In this document: piece by piece, positions 56,126 through 63,167 of the stretch
Layout of the letters: every line of letters begins with the position of its first letter
Numbering within the stretch: the first letter of the stretch is position 1
Assembly (NCBI RefSeq): GCF_003860525.1
Contig: NZ_CP034161.1
Span: forward strand, 2,852,001 to 2,916,000
From: Epilithonimonas vandammei
GTDB lineage: Bacteria > Bacteroidota > Bacteroidia > Flavobacteriales > Weeksellaceae
Reading direction: 5' to 3'
Length of the DNA stretch: 64,000 bases
Made by a program: the position numbers and the translations under genes
Notes under the pieces: generated by a model
Seen by the model: only the letters and a program-made list of their open reading frames with translations
Database searches by the model: none
What the model was told of the DNA's origin: nothing

Positions 56126-57484
56126 TTATTTTAATTCGCTAATCCATTTTAAAGCAGAAATGCTTGGGATAAAACAATATTCGCCGCCTTTCACGATGTT
56201 GTAGGTCTGCAAACCACGGTATCTTTTGATGAGGGGTTCTCCAGGTACAGAAAACAGTGCGTCTTCGTCCTGTACACCGATCACAGGATCTTTTTCTGTT
56301 CCCAGATTTTGGGCGTTACCATCGTTTGCCCATTGTTTTTGCAGAAATTCCAGTGTTCCCATTGCATCGGCACTAATGCCAATAAAATACTGTCCACGTT
56401 CCTTACCGTCATTTTTGGTTACCTCCGGCGGAACAATGTCGCCAAAAGTTACACTTTTTCTGATGATCCTGTGCAAACGTTCATCCTCCAAAACAAAAGA
56501 TTTGGAATCTCTTGGGTTCATCCTGCGGATATGCGAACTGAACGGACACTTTTTACCGTACTCATCATTCTTGAAAGAAAAATCATTGTTTTTTTGCATA
56601 TCATCTCCTAGCGATTTATCATCCTTTTCGGGAGCTAAAACCAAAGGTGCACCACTTCGCCAGCGACCTACCATTTTAGCAGCCAAGAGCTCTCCCTCTT
56701 CCGGCGAAGAAGAATTTTCTTTAACGAATTGATTAAATTCTGCCACTTGGCTCTGGTACTTTCTGAAAACCATAAAAGAACCGTTCTTTCCTAAAACTTC
56801 AGGTTGTGGAAATGGCTTTATGAAGCCTGCTTCTCCAGGATAGCCCAGTATAAATTCGCCTGCTTTAAGCGGGCGGTCAAATCCAGGCGGAACTTCTATC
56901 CCACTGCCTTCAATTTCCGGGTTGCTAATACCGTCTCTGAATCCGAACACATTTTTAACCTCTTCAGATACGCTGAAATTGTGACTCATTATTACTTCTA
57001 TGCCGCTGTTATTCGCCAATTTAGAACGAAATTCCTCCAGCTTGCTTTTCCACGCCTCTTCATTGTTGGCGATAATCGCCGCAGCGATGTGAATATGTGA
57101 TCTTCTAAAAACCTTTTCCCAGTTTTTAGGGTCATTGACTCCAATGTCATACAGAAACCGGGAACGTTCTGCCATTCCCTCCTTGAAGGATTCGGGGAAA
57201 GTCTCAAGCGACTCTTGAGGGACACCGATTTTTTCTAGACCTTTATAAGTGAATGTCAAAGTAAGCGATGCGCCTTCATTCTTATGCCAGTCTTCCGCAG
57301 AACTCACAATCGGCAAAAGTTTTTGGAGCATTTGTCTGGCTGCCACGGCATCTTTGATTTCAATAATACCCACTGTTCCGAAATATGGTATAGGTCGGCT
57401 TCTGAGAATTAAGGCCTGTATTTCATTCAGCTCAATTTCTACTTTATTGGGATTAAAAATCCGCTTTAAAAATTCCAGTGCCAT
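56126..57484 (-). CDS. Dyp-type haem peroxidase
   Basis: A 452-aa dye-decolorising-type peroxidase. The hallmark GxxDG is GFRDG (181-185, catalytic Asp184). The proximal haem His is His318 in CPFSSHIRRMNPR. It has no twin-arginine or Sec signal, so it is cytoplasmic or packaged in a shell; no encapsulin gene is visible here. It follows the 183-aa gene by 3 bp and precedes the catalase-like gene by 11 bp, so the three are co-transcribed. It oxidises organic substrates with peroxides, including possibly lipid peroxides. Confidence 0.93.
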   Translation of the reverse strand: MALEFLKRIFNPNKVEIELNEIQALILRSRPIPYFGTVGIIEIKDAVAARQMLQKLLPIVSSAEDWHKNEGASLTLTFTYKGLEKIGVPQESLETFPESFKEGMAERSRFLYDIGVNDPKNWEKVFRRSHIHIAAAIIANNEEAWKSKLEEFRSKLANNSGIEVIMSHNFSVSEEVKNVFGFRDGISNPEIEGSGIEVPPGFDRPLKAGEFILGYPGEAGFIKPFPQPEVLGKNGSFMVFRKYQSQVAEFNQFVKENSSSPEEGELLAAKMVGRWRSGAPLVLAPEKDDKSLGDDMQKNNDFSFKNDEYGKKCPFSSHIRRMNPRDSKSFVLEDERLHRIIRKSVTFGDIVPPEVTKNDGKERGQYFIGISADAMGTLEFLQKQWANDGNAQNLGTEKDPVIGVQDEDALFSVPGEPLIKRYRGLQTYNIVKGGEYCFIPSISALKWISELK

Positions 57485-57487
57485 AGA

Positions 57488-58039
57488 TTAGATTGTATTT
57501 GCTTCGTCAATTGCCTTATTCAGTCCTTTAATGATTTTATCATATCTCCTTGTATCATTCACCGTAAGATGCGGAACACCTACATACCAACCTGTCGCGG
57601 TAATCTGATGGTCTAGAATGAACTGTTTTACACTCGGGTCTTTTATGCCTGGCCATCCTTCTATATTCCCGAAAATGATGTCCATCAGCTGCGGAATTTT
57701 TGTAGCGAAATCATCAATATAAGCATCCCAATCACCATCGTAAGCCGTGCAGAAAAGAATCTTGGTATCGTTATCAAACAAAACTATACGAAGATCATGC
57801 AGCGTTCCTACTCTGTTTGCACCTTTCAGATTTCCGCCTGCAATTTCCATTATGGTTTTGAGATTTTCTGCACCTCCGGGTTTTAGGTTTGCCATCGCAG
57901 TTAACTCAGATACACGACCGGATCTTAACCCTTTTTTTCCGGCAGATGTAGTGGAATGGTCGTAACCATCATCGATACCTTCACTGAAATTCGCCTTTGC
58001 TAGCTGGGCAGCCAATTTTACTTTGTCTATAATACTCAT
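57488..58039 (-). CDS. Conserved-looking 183-aa protein of unknown function, first gene of the peroxidase operon
   Basis: I do not recognise a family. The protein is soluble, with no signal peptide or TM segment. A helical N-terminus (IIDKVKLAAQLAKANFSEGI) leads to a Gly/Ser-rich loop (STTSAGKKGLRSGR) and two mixed alpha/beta stretches: VGTLHDLRIVLFDNDTKILF and FCTAYDGDWDAYIDDFATKI. It ends in helices. Those patterns look like a ferredoxin-like fold of the kind found in Dyp peroxidases, with which it is 3 bp spaced, so it may be a partner or a pseudo-domain. The -7 box TACATTTG (58114-58107) lies upstream. Confidence 0.8.
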   Translation of the reverse strand: MSIIDKVKLAAQLAKANFSEGIDDGYDHSTTSAGKKGLRSGRVSELTAMANLKPGGAENLKTIMEIAGGNLKGANRVGTLHDLRIVLFDNDTKILFCTAYDGDWDAYIDDFATKIPQLMDIIFGNIEGWPGIKDPSVKQFILDHQITATGWYVGVPHLTVNDTRRYDKIIKGLNKAIDEANTI

Positions 58040-58106
58040 AATTAAAGATTTTGATTAATGATTAATATTGTTTTGTAAATCAACAATAATTTTGAGGAGA
58101 ATAATA

Positions 58107-58114
58107 CAAATGTA
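58107..58114 (-). promoter_or_regulatory. -7 promoter box of the peroxidase operon
   Basis: On the minus strand this reads TACATTTG, a full match to TAnnTTTG, 67 bp upstream of the first gene of the operon. No -33 TTG is evident at the normal spacing. Confidence 0.5.
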
Positions 58115-58598
58115 AAGCCATAGCAATCTATCGTAATGTACCGAAATTCGTATTTTGTGTACTGAAAGTATGAATTTTTAAACTTTATTAAAAGACGTCA
58201 ATTGACAAATGATAAAATCTTAAGTCTACTCATATTGTAATTATTGATAGGATATATTACATTTAAATATGGCAACATCGAAAAAGAAACCAACCTACAC
58301 GTAAAAGAAACTCGGCTGTATTGATTCAATCTACCTTTTGCTAATTCAATTCCAATAAGCTCCTCCTTACGGTTATTATGTTCTTTGAAAATACAGATTA
58401 AAGTTCATAGCCGCTCATATTTACTTAACAATTTATTTCTTAAGCATTATTACAGGTAACAGCGTCGTCCGTTCTCAACAAAGTATTGTAAGCTACGCTG
58501 TAGAATTCAACTTCGCAGTATGCACAATTTGATGTAAATCCTATAGGTCACTGAAATAGATCATTTCTTAAGTCAATAATCTTAAATAAATGCGCATA
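58115..58598. other. Gene-poor DNA before the insertion-sequence cluster
   Basis: A 484-bp stretch with no credible gene, less uniform in base use than other spacers. A 12-codon ORF (58269-58304) is the only in-frame start of note and is probably chance or a remnant. At 58543-58565 there is TAGGTCACTGAAATAG-type sequence that resembles 63222-63245 beyond the tRNA. I read the region as decayed or element-derived DNA. Confidence 0.5.
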
Positions 58599-58664
58599 GA
58601 AAGTTCAAATTGTTCATTGACCTACTTTATCAAATCTTTTAGAACACTGAATGGTAACTTTTAT
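58599..58664. repeat. 66-bp direct repeat, left copy
   Basis: It begins GAAAGTTCAAATTGTTC and ends GGTAACTTTTAT, directly abutting the left end of IS copy 1. The right copy (60066-60103 plus 62922-62949, split by IS copy 2) differs only at one base, T versus C, near position 13. Confidence 0.9.
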
Positions 58665-58714
58665 GGATCAATCTCAAACCTTGGGGAGGAAAATAAAAAT
58701 GATAACTTTGGTAA

Positions 58715-59068
58715 ATGTTAAACGATGCTGAAATTCTGAAATTATTTTTACCTGAATTATTAATCGAACACTTCGATATTATAAAATTTGAAGAAGAAAA
58801 TAAGATTTTACATATCTATTTTGAAGAGAAAAATAGTGCTCCTATAGAATTTTCTTCGTTAATACTACAGTCGAAAGGATTTGTTCCGGAAATTACAGTT
58901 GATGACTTCCCTCTCCGTGGAAAAACCGTAAAACTCCATATCAAACGCAGAAGATGGACGGAAACAAAAACCGGAAACATCATCCAGAGAGATTGGTCTC
59001 TAATTGCCAAAGGAACCCGCATGACCCAGGATTTTGCCGAGTTCTTAAAAAAAATCTGCCGATACTAA
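58715..59068 (+). CDS. ISAon1-type transposase N-terminal region, copy 1
   Basis: A 117-aa basic protein. KLHIKRRRWT and GTRMTQDFAEF resemble the DNA-binding N-terminal part that precedes the DDE domain in this IS type. It ends at an A8 run (59047-59054), after which frame +1 leads into the transposase ORF, so a frameshift or transcript slippage could join them. The promoter has TTG at 58681-58683, a 19-bp spacer and TAACTTTG at 58703-58710, only 4 bp before the ATG, so the mRNA would be leaderless. Confidence 0.85.
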   Translation: MLNDAEILKLFLPELLIEHFDIIKFEEENKILHIYFEEKNSAPIEFSSLILQSKGFVPEITVDDFPLRGKTVKLHIKRRRWTETKTGNIIQRDWSLIAKGTRMTQDFAEFLKKICRY

Positions 59069-59096
59069 AGCCCTTCCCTGCAAGACCATTGGTGAA

Positions 59097-60042
59097 ATGT
59101 ACGGCGTGGATGGCCGGAAATTTCAAAGACAATATAAAAAACAGCATCAGCAATTTTAAAAACTGGGAACAAAAATCTCATGCAGAAGACTGGATTCTCT
59201 ATCCCGAAAACCTTTCAGGAAGGCTTTCGCTGGATGAAGTCGCACTTTCAGACGGCGAATTATACACTGTTCTTACGTCCAAAGCTGCAAAAGGCAGAAA
59301 AGGATCCATCGTTGCTGTCATAAAAGGAACAAGGAGTGAAACCGTCATCGAAAACCTCTTTAAAATCAATAGAGATCTGAGAATAAGAGTAAAAGAAGTG
59401 ACCCTTGATATGGCAGGATCGATGAAACTTATCGCCAAAAAATGTTTCCCAAATGCCGTGCAGGTTATAGACCGTTTCCATGTTCAGAAGCTTGCCACAG
59501 AAGCCTTGCAGGATATCAGAATCCGATATCGGTGGGAAGCAATCGAACAGGAAAATATTCTTTTAGCAGAAGCAAAAGAGAAGAAACTGAAACCTGAAAT
59601 CGAAATCTTCGAAAACGGAGATACCCGAAAACAGCTTTTGGCAAGAAGCCGTTATTTACTCTATAAAACCAGAGAAAAATGGACGGCATCTCAAAAGCAG
59701 AGGGCTAAAATATTATTTTCAGAATATACGGATATGGAAAAAGCTTATAATTTAGCTGATGGACTCCGAAAAATTTACAATCAAAAGATTCAAAAATCTG
59801 TGGCAATGCTCAAACTTGCCCATTGGTTTAAAGAAGTGGAAGAGTCGGGATTCAAAGCTTTTTCAGTACTGATGAAAACGATTATGAATCATTACAGCGA
59901 TATTCTGAATTACTTTGACCAAAGAAGTACAAATGCTTCAGCAGAATCGTTCAATGCAAAAATAAAAAACTTTAGATTGCAACTCAGAGGTGTGAGAGAT
60001 AAATCGTTTTTCCTCTTCAGATTATCAAAACTTTTTGCCTAG
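59097..60042 (+). pseudogene. ISL3-like DDE transposase, copy 1 (frameshifted)
   Basis: From ATG 59097 the frame matches the intact transposase (MYGVDGRKFQRQYK). It then breaks at an A6 run (59136-59141), where copies 2 and 3 have one base less. The ORF is 946 bp long against 945 bp in copy 3, confirming one extra base. Beyond the break the rest is intact: DDE residues in LSLDEVALSDG, TLDMAGSMK and NASAESFNAKIK, and the normal end LFRLSKLFA. Confidence 0.85.
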
Positions 60043-60065
60043 TCCCCAAGTTTTGAAACTAATCC

Positions 60066-60103
60066 GAAAGTTCAAATCGTTCATTGACCTACTTTATCAA
60101 ATC
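60066..60103. repeat. 66-bp direct repeat, right copy, first part
   Basis: These 38 bp directly follow the right end of IS copy 1 and match the start of the left repeat with one mismatch. The remaining 28 bp are at 62922-62949, displaced by insertion of IS copy 2. The last 8 bp, ATCAAATC (60096-60103), are the target site duplicated at 62914-62921. Confidence 0.9.
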
Positions 60104-60154
60104 GGATCAAGATCAAAAGTTGGGGAGAAAAATAAAAAAGGATAAATTTGAACT

Positions 60155-60508
60155 ATGTTAAATGATAGCGAACTCCTCAAATTATTACTTCCGGAATACT
60201 TAATCGAATATTTCGATATTATAAAATTTGAAGAAAAAGATAAAGTGCTTCACCTTTATTTTGAAGAGAAAGATACAATCCCCAAAGAATTTTCATCTTT
60301 ACAGCTTCAATCCAAAGGTTTTCACGACGAAATAACTGTAGATGACTTTCCGCTTCGTGGTAAATCCGTAAAGCTTCATATCAAACGCAGAAGATGGACG
60401 GACACAAAATCAGGCAAAATCTTGCAAAGAGATTGGAATCTTATCGCTAAAGGAACCCGAATGACGCAGGATTTTGCCGAGTTCTTAAAAAAAATCAGCC
60501 GATACTAA
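60155..60508 (+). CDS. ISAon1-type transposase N-terminal region, copy 2
   Basis: A 117-aa basic protein identical to copy 3 except one residue (KSGK here, KSAK in copy 3). The A8 run at 60487-60494 allows a shift to the +1 frame. That frame is open from there through SADTKALPLETIGE into the transposase. Promoter: TTG 60120-60122, 20-bp spacer, TAAATTTG 60143-60150, 4 bp before ATG. Confidence 0.87.
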   Translation: MLNDSELLKLLLPEYLIEYFDIIKFEEKDKVLHLYFEEKDTIPKEFSSLQLQSKGFHDEITVDDFPLRGKSVKLHIKRRRWTDTKSGKILQRDWNLIAKGTRMTQDFAEFLKKISRY

Positions 60509-60536
60509 AGCACTTCCTTTAGAAACGATTGGAGAA

Positions 60537-61493
60537 ATGTATGGGGTTAACGGGAAAAAATTCCGAAGACATTACAGAAAGTCCCTCAGCGAATTTAAAG
60601 ATTGGAATCAAAAACAACACGCCGAAGATTATATTCTCTATCCCGAAAACTGCCTCTCACAGCTCTCATTGGATGAAGTAGCACTGTCTCAGGGCGAACT
60701 TTACACCGTGCTCACTTCCAAGCAAGCTAAAGGAAGGAAAGGGAGTATTGTTGCCATTATCAAAGAAACCAAAAGCGACGAAACTATTGATAAACTACTT
60801 AAAATCGATCGAAAATTAAGACTGAAAGTAAAAGAGATTACCTTGGATATGGCAGGTTCTATGAAACTCGTTGCCAAAAGATGCTTTCCTAATGCAATGC
60901 AGGTTATCGACCGATTCCACGTACAAAAACTCGCCACAGAAGCCGTTCAGGAGATTAGAATAAAACACCGTTGGGAAGCTATTGATTCAGAAAATGAAAT
61001 CCTGAAACAAGCTAAAGAAAAGAAAGTAAAACCAAAAATCCAAGTTTTTAGCAATGGCGATACCCGAAAACAACTCTTGGCAAGAAGCCGCTATTTTCTT
61101 TACAAAAGCAGAGAAAAATGGACGGAAAGTCAAAATATAAGAGCAGGAATTGTCTTTCAAGAATACCCGGATTTGGAAGTAGCCTACAACTTATCGGATA
61201 AATTAAGGAAAATTTATAATCAAAACATCACAAAATCCGTTGCAATGCTCAAACTTGCCCATTGGTTTAAAGATGTGGAAGAATCAGGTTTTAAATCCTT
61301 TTCAATACTTAAAAATACCATCACGAATCATTATAATGACATTCTCAACTATTTTGACGAAAGGAGTACAAATGCGTCCGCAGAAAGTTTCAATGCGAAA
61401 ATAAAGAACTTTAGAATGCAACTTCGAGGCGTGAGAGACAAAGCATTTTTCGGATCAAGATCAAAAGTTGGGGAGAAAAATAAAAAAGGATAA
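60537..61493 (+). pseudogene. ISL3-like DDE transposase, copy 2, 3-prime end replaced by insertion of copy 3
   Basis: A 318-aa frame that matches the intact transposase until RDKAFF. It then reads into the left end of copy 3 (GSRSKVGEKNKKG) and loses the last nine or so residues. The DDE residues are all present, so residual activity cannot be excluded. The missing end of the gene lies at 62861-62890. Confidence 0.88.
61444..61451. repeat. 8-bp target site duplication of IS copy 3 (left)
   Basis: CATTTTTC directly before the left end of copy 3, repeated at 62853-62860 directly after its right end. Confidence 0.95.
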
Positions 61494-61502
61494 ATTTGAA
61501 CT

Positions 61503-61856
61503 ATGTTAAATGATAGCGAACTCCTCAAATTATTACTTCCGGAATACTTAATCGAATATTTCGATATTATAAAATTTGAAGAAAAAGATAAAGTGCTTCA
61601 CCTTTATTTTGAAGAGAAAGATACAATCCCCAAAGAATTTTCATCTTTACAGCTTCAATCCAAAGGTTTTCACGACGAAATAACTGTAGATGACTTTCCG
61701 CTTCGTGGTAAATCCGTAAAGCTTCATATCAAACGCAGAAGATGGACGGACACAAAATCAGCCAAAATCTTGCAAAGAGATTGGAATCTTATCGCTAAAG
61801 GAACCCGAATGACGCAGGATTTTGCCGAGTTCTTAAAAAAAATCAGCCGATACTAA
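61503..61856 (+). CDS. ISAon1-type transposase N-terminal region, copy 3
   Basis: A 117-aa basic protein, probable DNA-binding part of the transposase. The A8 run near its end (61835-61842) precedes a +1-frame path into the next ORF. The promoter has TTG 61468-61470 inside the terminal repeat, a 20-bp spacer and TAAATTTG 61491-61498, 4 bp before the ATG. Confidence 0.88.
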   Translation: MLNDSELLKLLLPEYLIEYFDIIKFEEKDKVLHLYFEEKDTIPKEFSSLQLQSKGFHDEITVDDFPLRGKSVKLHIKRRRWTDTKSAKILQRDWNLIAKGTRMTQDFAEFLKKISRY

Positions 61857-61884
61857 AGCACTTCCTTTAGAAACGATTGGAGAA

Positions 61885-62829
61885 ATGTATGGGGTTAACG
61901 GGAAAAAATTCCGAAGACATTACAGAAAGTCCCTCAGCGAATTTAAAGATTGGAATCAAAAACAACACGCCGAAGATTATATTCTCTATTCCGAAAACTG
62001 CCTCTCACAGCTCTCATTGGATGAAGTAGCACTGTCTCAGGGCGAACTTTACACCGTGCTCACTTCCAAGCAAGCTAAAGGAAGGAAAGGGAGTATTGTT
62101 GCCATTATCAAAGGAACCAAAAGCGACGAAACTATTGATAAACTACTTAAAATCGATCGAAAATTAAGACTGAAAGTAAAAGAGATTACCTTGGATATGG
62201 CAGGTTCTATGAAACTCGTTGCCAAAAGATGCTTTCCTAATGCAATGCAGGTTATCGACCGATTCCACGTACAAAAACTCGCCACAGAAGCCGTTCAGGA
62301 GATTAGAATAAAACACCGTTGGGAAGCTATTGATTCAGAAAATGAAATCCTGAAACAAGCTAAAGAAAAGAAAGTAAAACCAAAAATCCAAGTTTTTAGC
62401 AATGGCGATACCCGAAAACAACTCTTGGCAAGAAGCCGCTATTTTCTTTACAAAAGCAGAGAAAAATGGACGGAAAGTCAAAATATAAGAGCAGGAATAG
62501 TCTTTCAAGAATACCCGGATTTGGAAGTAGCCTACAACTTATCGGATAAATTAAGGAAAATTTATAATCAAAACATCACAAAATCCGTTGCAATGCTCAA
62601 ACTTGCCCATTGGTTTAAAGATGTGGAAGAATCAGGTTTTAAATCCTTTTCAATACTTAAAAATACCATCACGAATCATTATAATGACATTCTCAACTAT
62701 TTTGACGAAAGGAGTACAAATGCGTCCGCAGAAAGTTTCAATGCGAAAATAAAGAACTTCAGAATGCAACTTCGAGGCGTGAGAGACAAAGCATTTTTCC
62801 TTTTCAGATTATCCAAACTTTTTGCCTAG
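61885..62829 (+). CDS. ISL3-like DDE transposase, copy 3 (intact)
   Basis: A 314-aa protein. The DDE catalytic residues are likely Asp46 (LSLDEVAL), Asp104 (ITLDMAGSM, or the nearby Asp in VIDRFHVQK) and Glu283 (NASAESFNAKIK). The FHVQK and SFNAKIKNFR strings are typical of the IS204/IS1001/IS1096/IS1165 (ISL3) transposase domain. It starts 28 bp after the first ORF but can be joined to it through the A8 run. It catalyses movement of the element and could supply transposase in trans to copies 1 and 2. Confidence 0.93.
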   Translation: MYGVNGKKFRRHYRKSLSEFKDWNQKQHAEDYILYSENCLSQLSLDEVALSQGELYTVLTSKQAKGRKGSIVAIIKGTKSDETIDKLLKIDRKLRLKVKEITLDMAGSMKLVAKRCFPNAMQVIDRFHVQKLATEAVQEIRIKHRWEAIDSENEILKQAKEKKVKPKIQVFSNGDTRKQLLARSRYFLYKSREKWTESQNIRAGIVFQEYPDLEVAYNLSDKLRKIYNQNITKSVAMLKLAHWFKDVEESGFKSFSILKNTITNHYNDILNYFDERSTNASAESFNAKIKNFRMQLRGVRDKAFFLFRLSKLFA

Positions 62830-62921
62830 TCCCCAACTTTTGATCTTGATCCCATTTTTCCTTTTCAGATTATCCAAACTTTTTGCCTAGTCCCCAACTT
62901 TTGATCTTGATCCATCAAATC

Positions 62922-62949
62922 TTTTAGAACACTGAATGGTAACTTTTAT
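62922..62949. repeat. 66-bp direct repeat, right copy, second part
   Basis: These 28 bp (TTTTAGAACACTG to ACTTTTAT) complete the right repeat that begins at 60066. Confidence 0.88.
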
Positions 62950-62986
62950 TCTGTTGAATTAGTCCACTTGAACAGATATAAAACAA

Positions 62987-63020
62987 AAAACGCTTTAAAA
63001 CGTATGTTTTAAAGCGTTTT
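62987..63020 (-). terminator. Terminator of tRNA-Asp
   Basis: Perfect 15-bp arms AAAACGCTTTAAAAC (62987-63001) and GTTTTAAAGCGTTTT (63006-63020) with a 4-nt loop. On the minus strand a T run follows. It lies 24 bp beyond the tRNA 3-prime end. Confidence 0.93.
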
Positions 63021-63043
63021 GCACTATTTTGATGTAATAGTTG

Positions 63044-63117
63044 CGATCCGGACGGGACTCGAACCCGCGACCTCCGCCGTGACAGGGCGGCATTCTAACC
63101 AGCTGAACTACCGGATC
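63044..63117 (-). tRNA. tRNA-Asp (anticodon GTC)
   Basis: A 74-nt tRNA on the minus strand. Acceptor arms GATCCGG and CCGGATC pair perfectly, and the T-arm GCGGGTTCGAGTCCCGT is standard. The anticodon stem and loop read CGCCCTGTCACGGCG with GTC in the loop. CCA is not encoded. The gene is followed by a terminator. Confidence 0.97.
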
Positions 63118-63148
63118 AATTTTTTGAAGATAAAATTGTAAATCTTTT

Positions 63149-63167
63149 TTGCGATCCGGACGGGACT
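63149..63167 (-). repeat. Duplicate of the tRNA-Asp 3-prime end (possible attachment site)
   Basis: TTGCGATCCGGACGGGACT here repeats 63041-63059, the last part of tRNA-Asp plus two bases beyond, over 19 identical bp. The sequence then diverges. Such fragments are typically left by tyrosine-recombinase integration at tRNA genes. No integrase gene is within the window. Confidence 0.8.

Larger units (their letters stand above)
58665..60065 (+). mobile_element. ISL3/ISAon1-like insertion sequence, copy 1 (1401 bp, diverged, defective)
   Basis: Imperfect 23-bp terminal inverted repeats: GGATCAATCTCAAACCTTGGGGA on the left (58665-58687) matches the inverse of the right end (60043-60065) at 19 of 23 positions. 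It carries a short ORF (117 aa) and a frameshifted transposase. Its proteins differ from copies 2 and 3 by roughly a quarter of residues, so it is an older, distinct element. Flanks are not an 8-bp duplication but exact 66-bp direct repeats. Confidence 0.88.
61452..62852 (+). mobile_element. ISL3/ISAon1-like insertion sequence, copy 3 (complete, 1401 bp)
   Basis: Perfect 23-bp terminal inverted repeats (61452-61474 and 62830-62852), an 8-bp target duplication (61444-61451 and 62853-62860), and both reading frames intact. It is inserted near the 3-prime end of copy 2. This is the youngest insertion and probably active. Length of target duplication and DDE motifs fit the ISL3 family; the ISAon1 name is from memory. 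Confidence 0.95.
60104..62913 (+). mobile_element. ISL3/ISAon1-like insertion sequence, copy 2, split by copy 3
   Basis: Left terminal repeat GGATCAAGATCAAAAGTTGG (from 60104) and its perfect inverse at 62891-62913. The element proper is 1401 bp: 60104-61451 plus 62861-62913. Copy 3 and a duplicated 8-bp target lie between. An 8-bp target duplication, ATCAAATC, flanks it (60096-60103 and 62914-62921). It is almost identical to copy 3, with about five differences seen. Confidence 0.95.

Noticed and set aside
58269-58304. 12-codon ORF in the IS-proximal spacer
   Set aside because: Too short, with no conserved pattern; probably chance or a remnant.
58657-60073. An 8-bp target duplication around IS copy 1
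   Set aside because: The flanking octamers (ACTTTTAT and GAAAGTTC) differ. Only the 66-bp repeats are duplicated.
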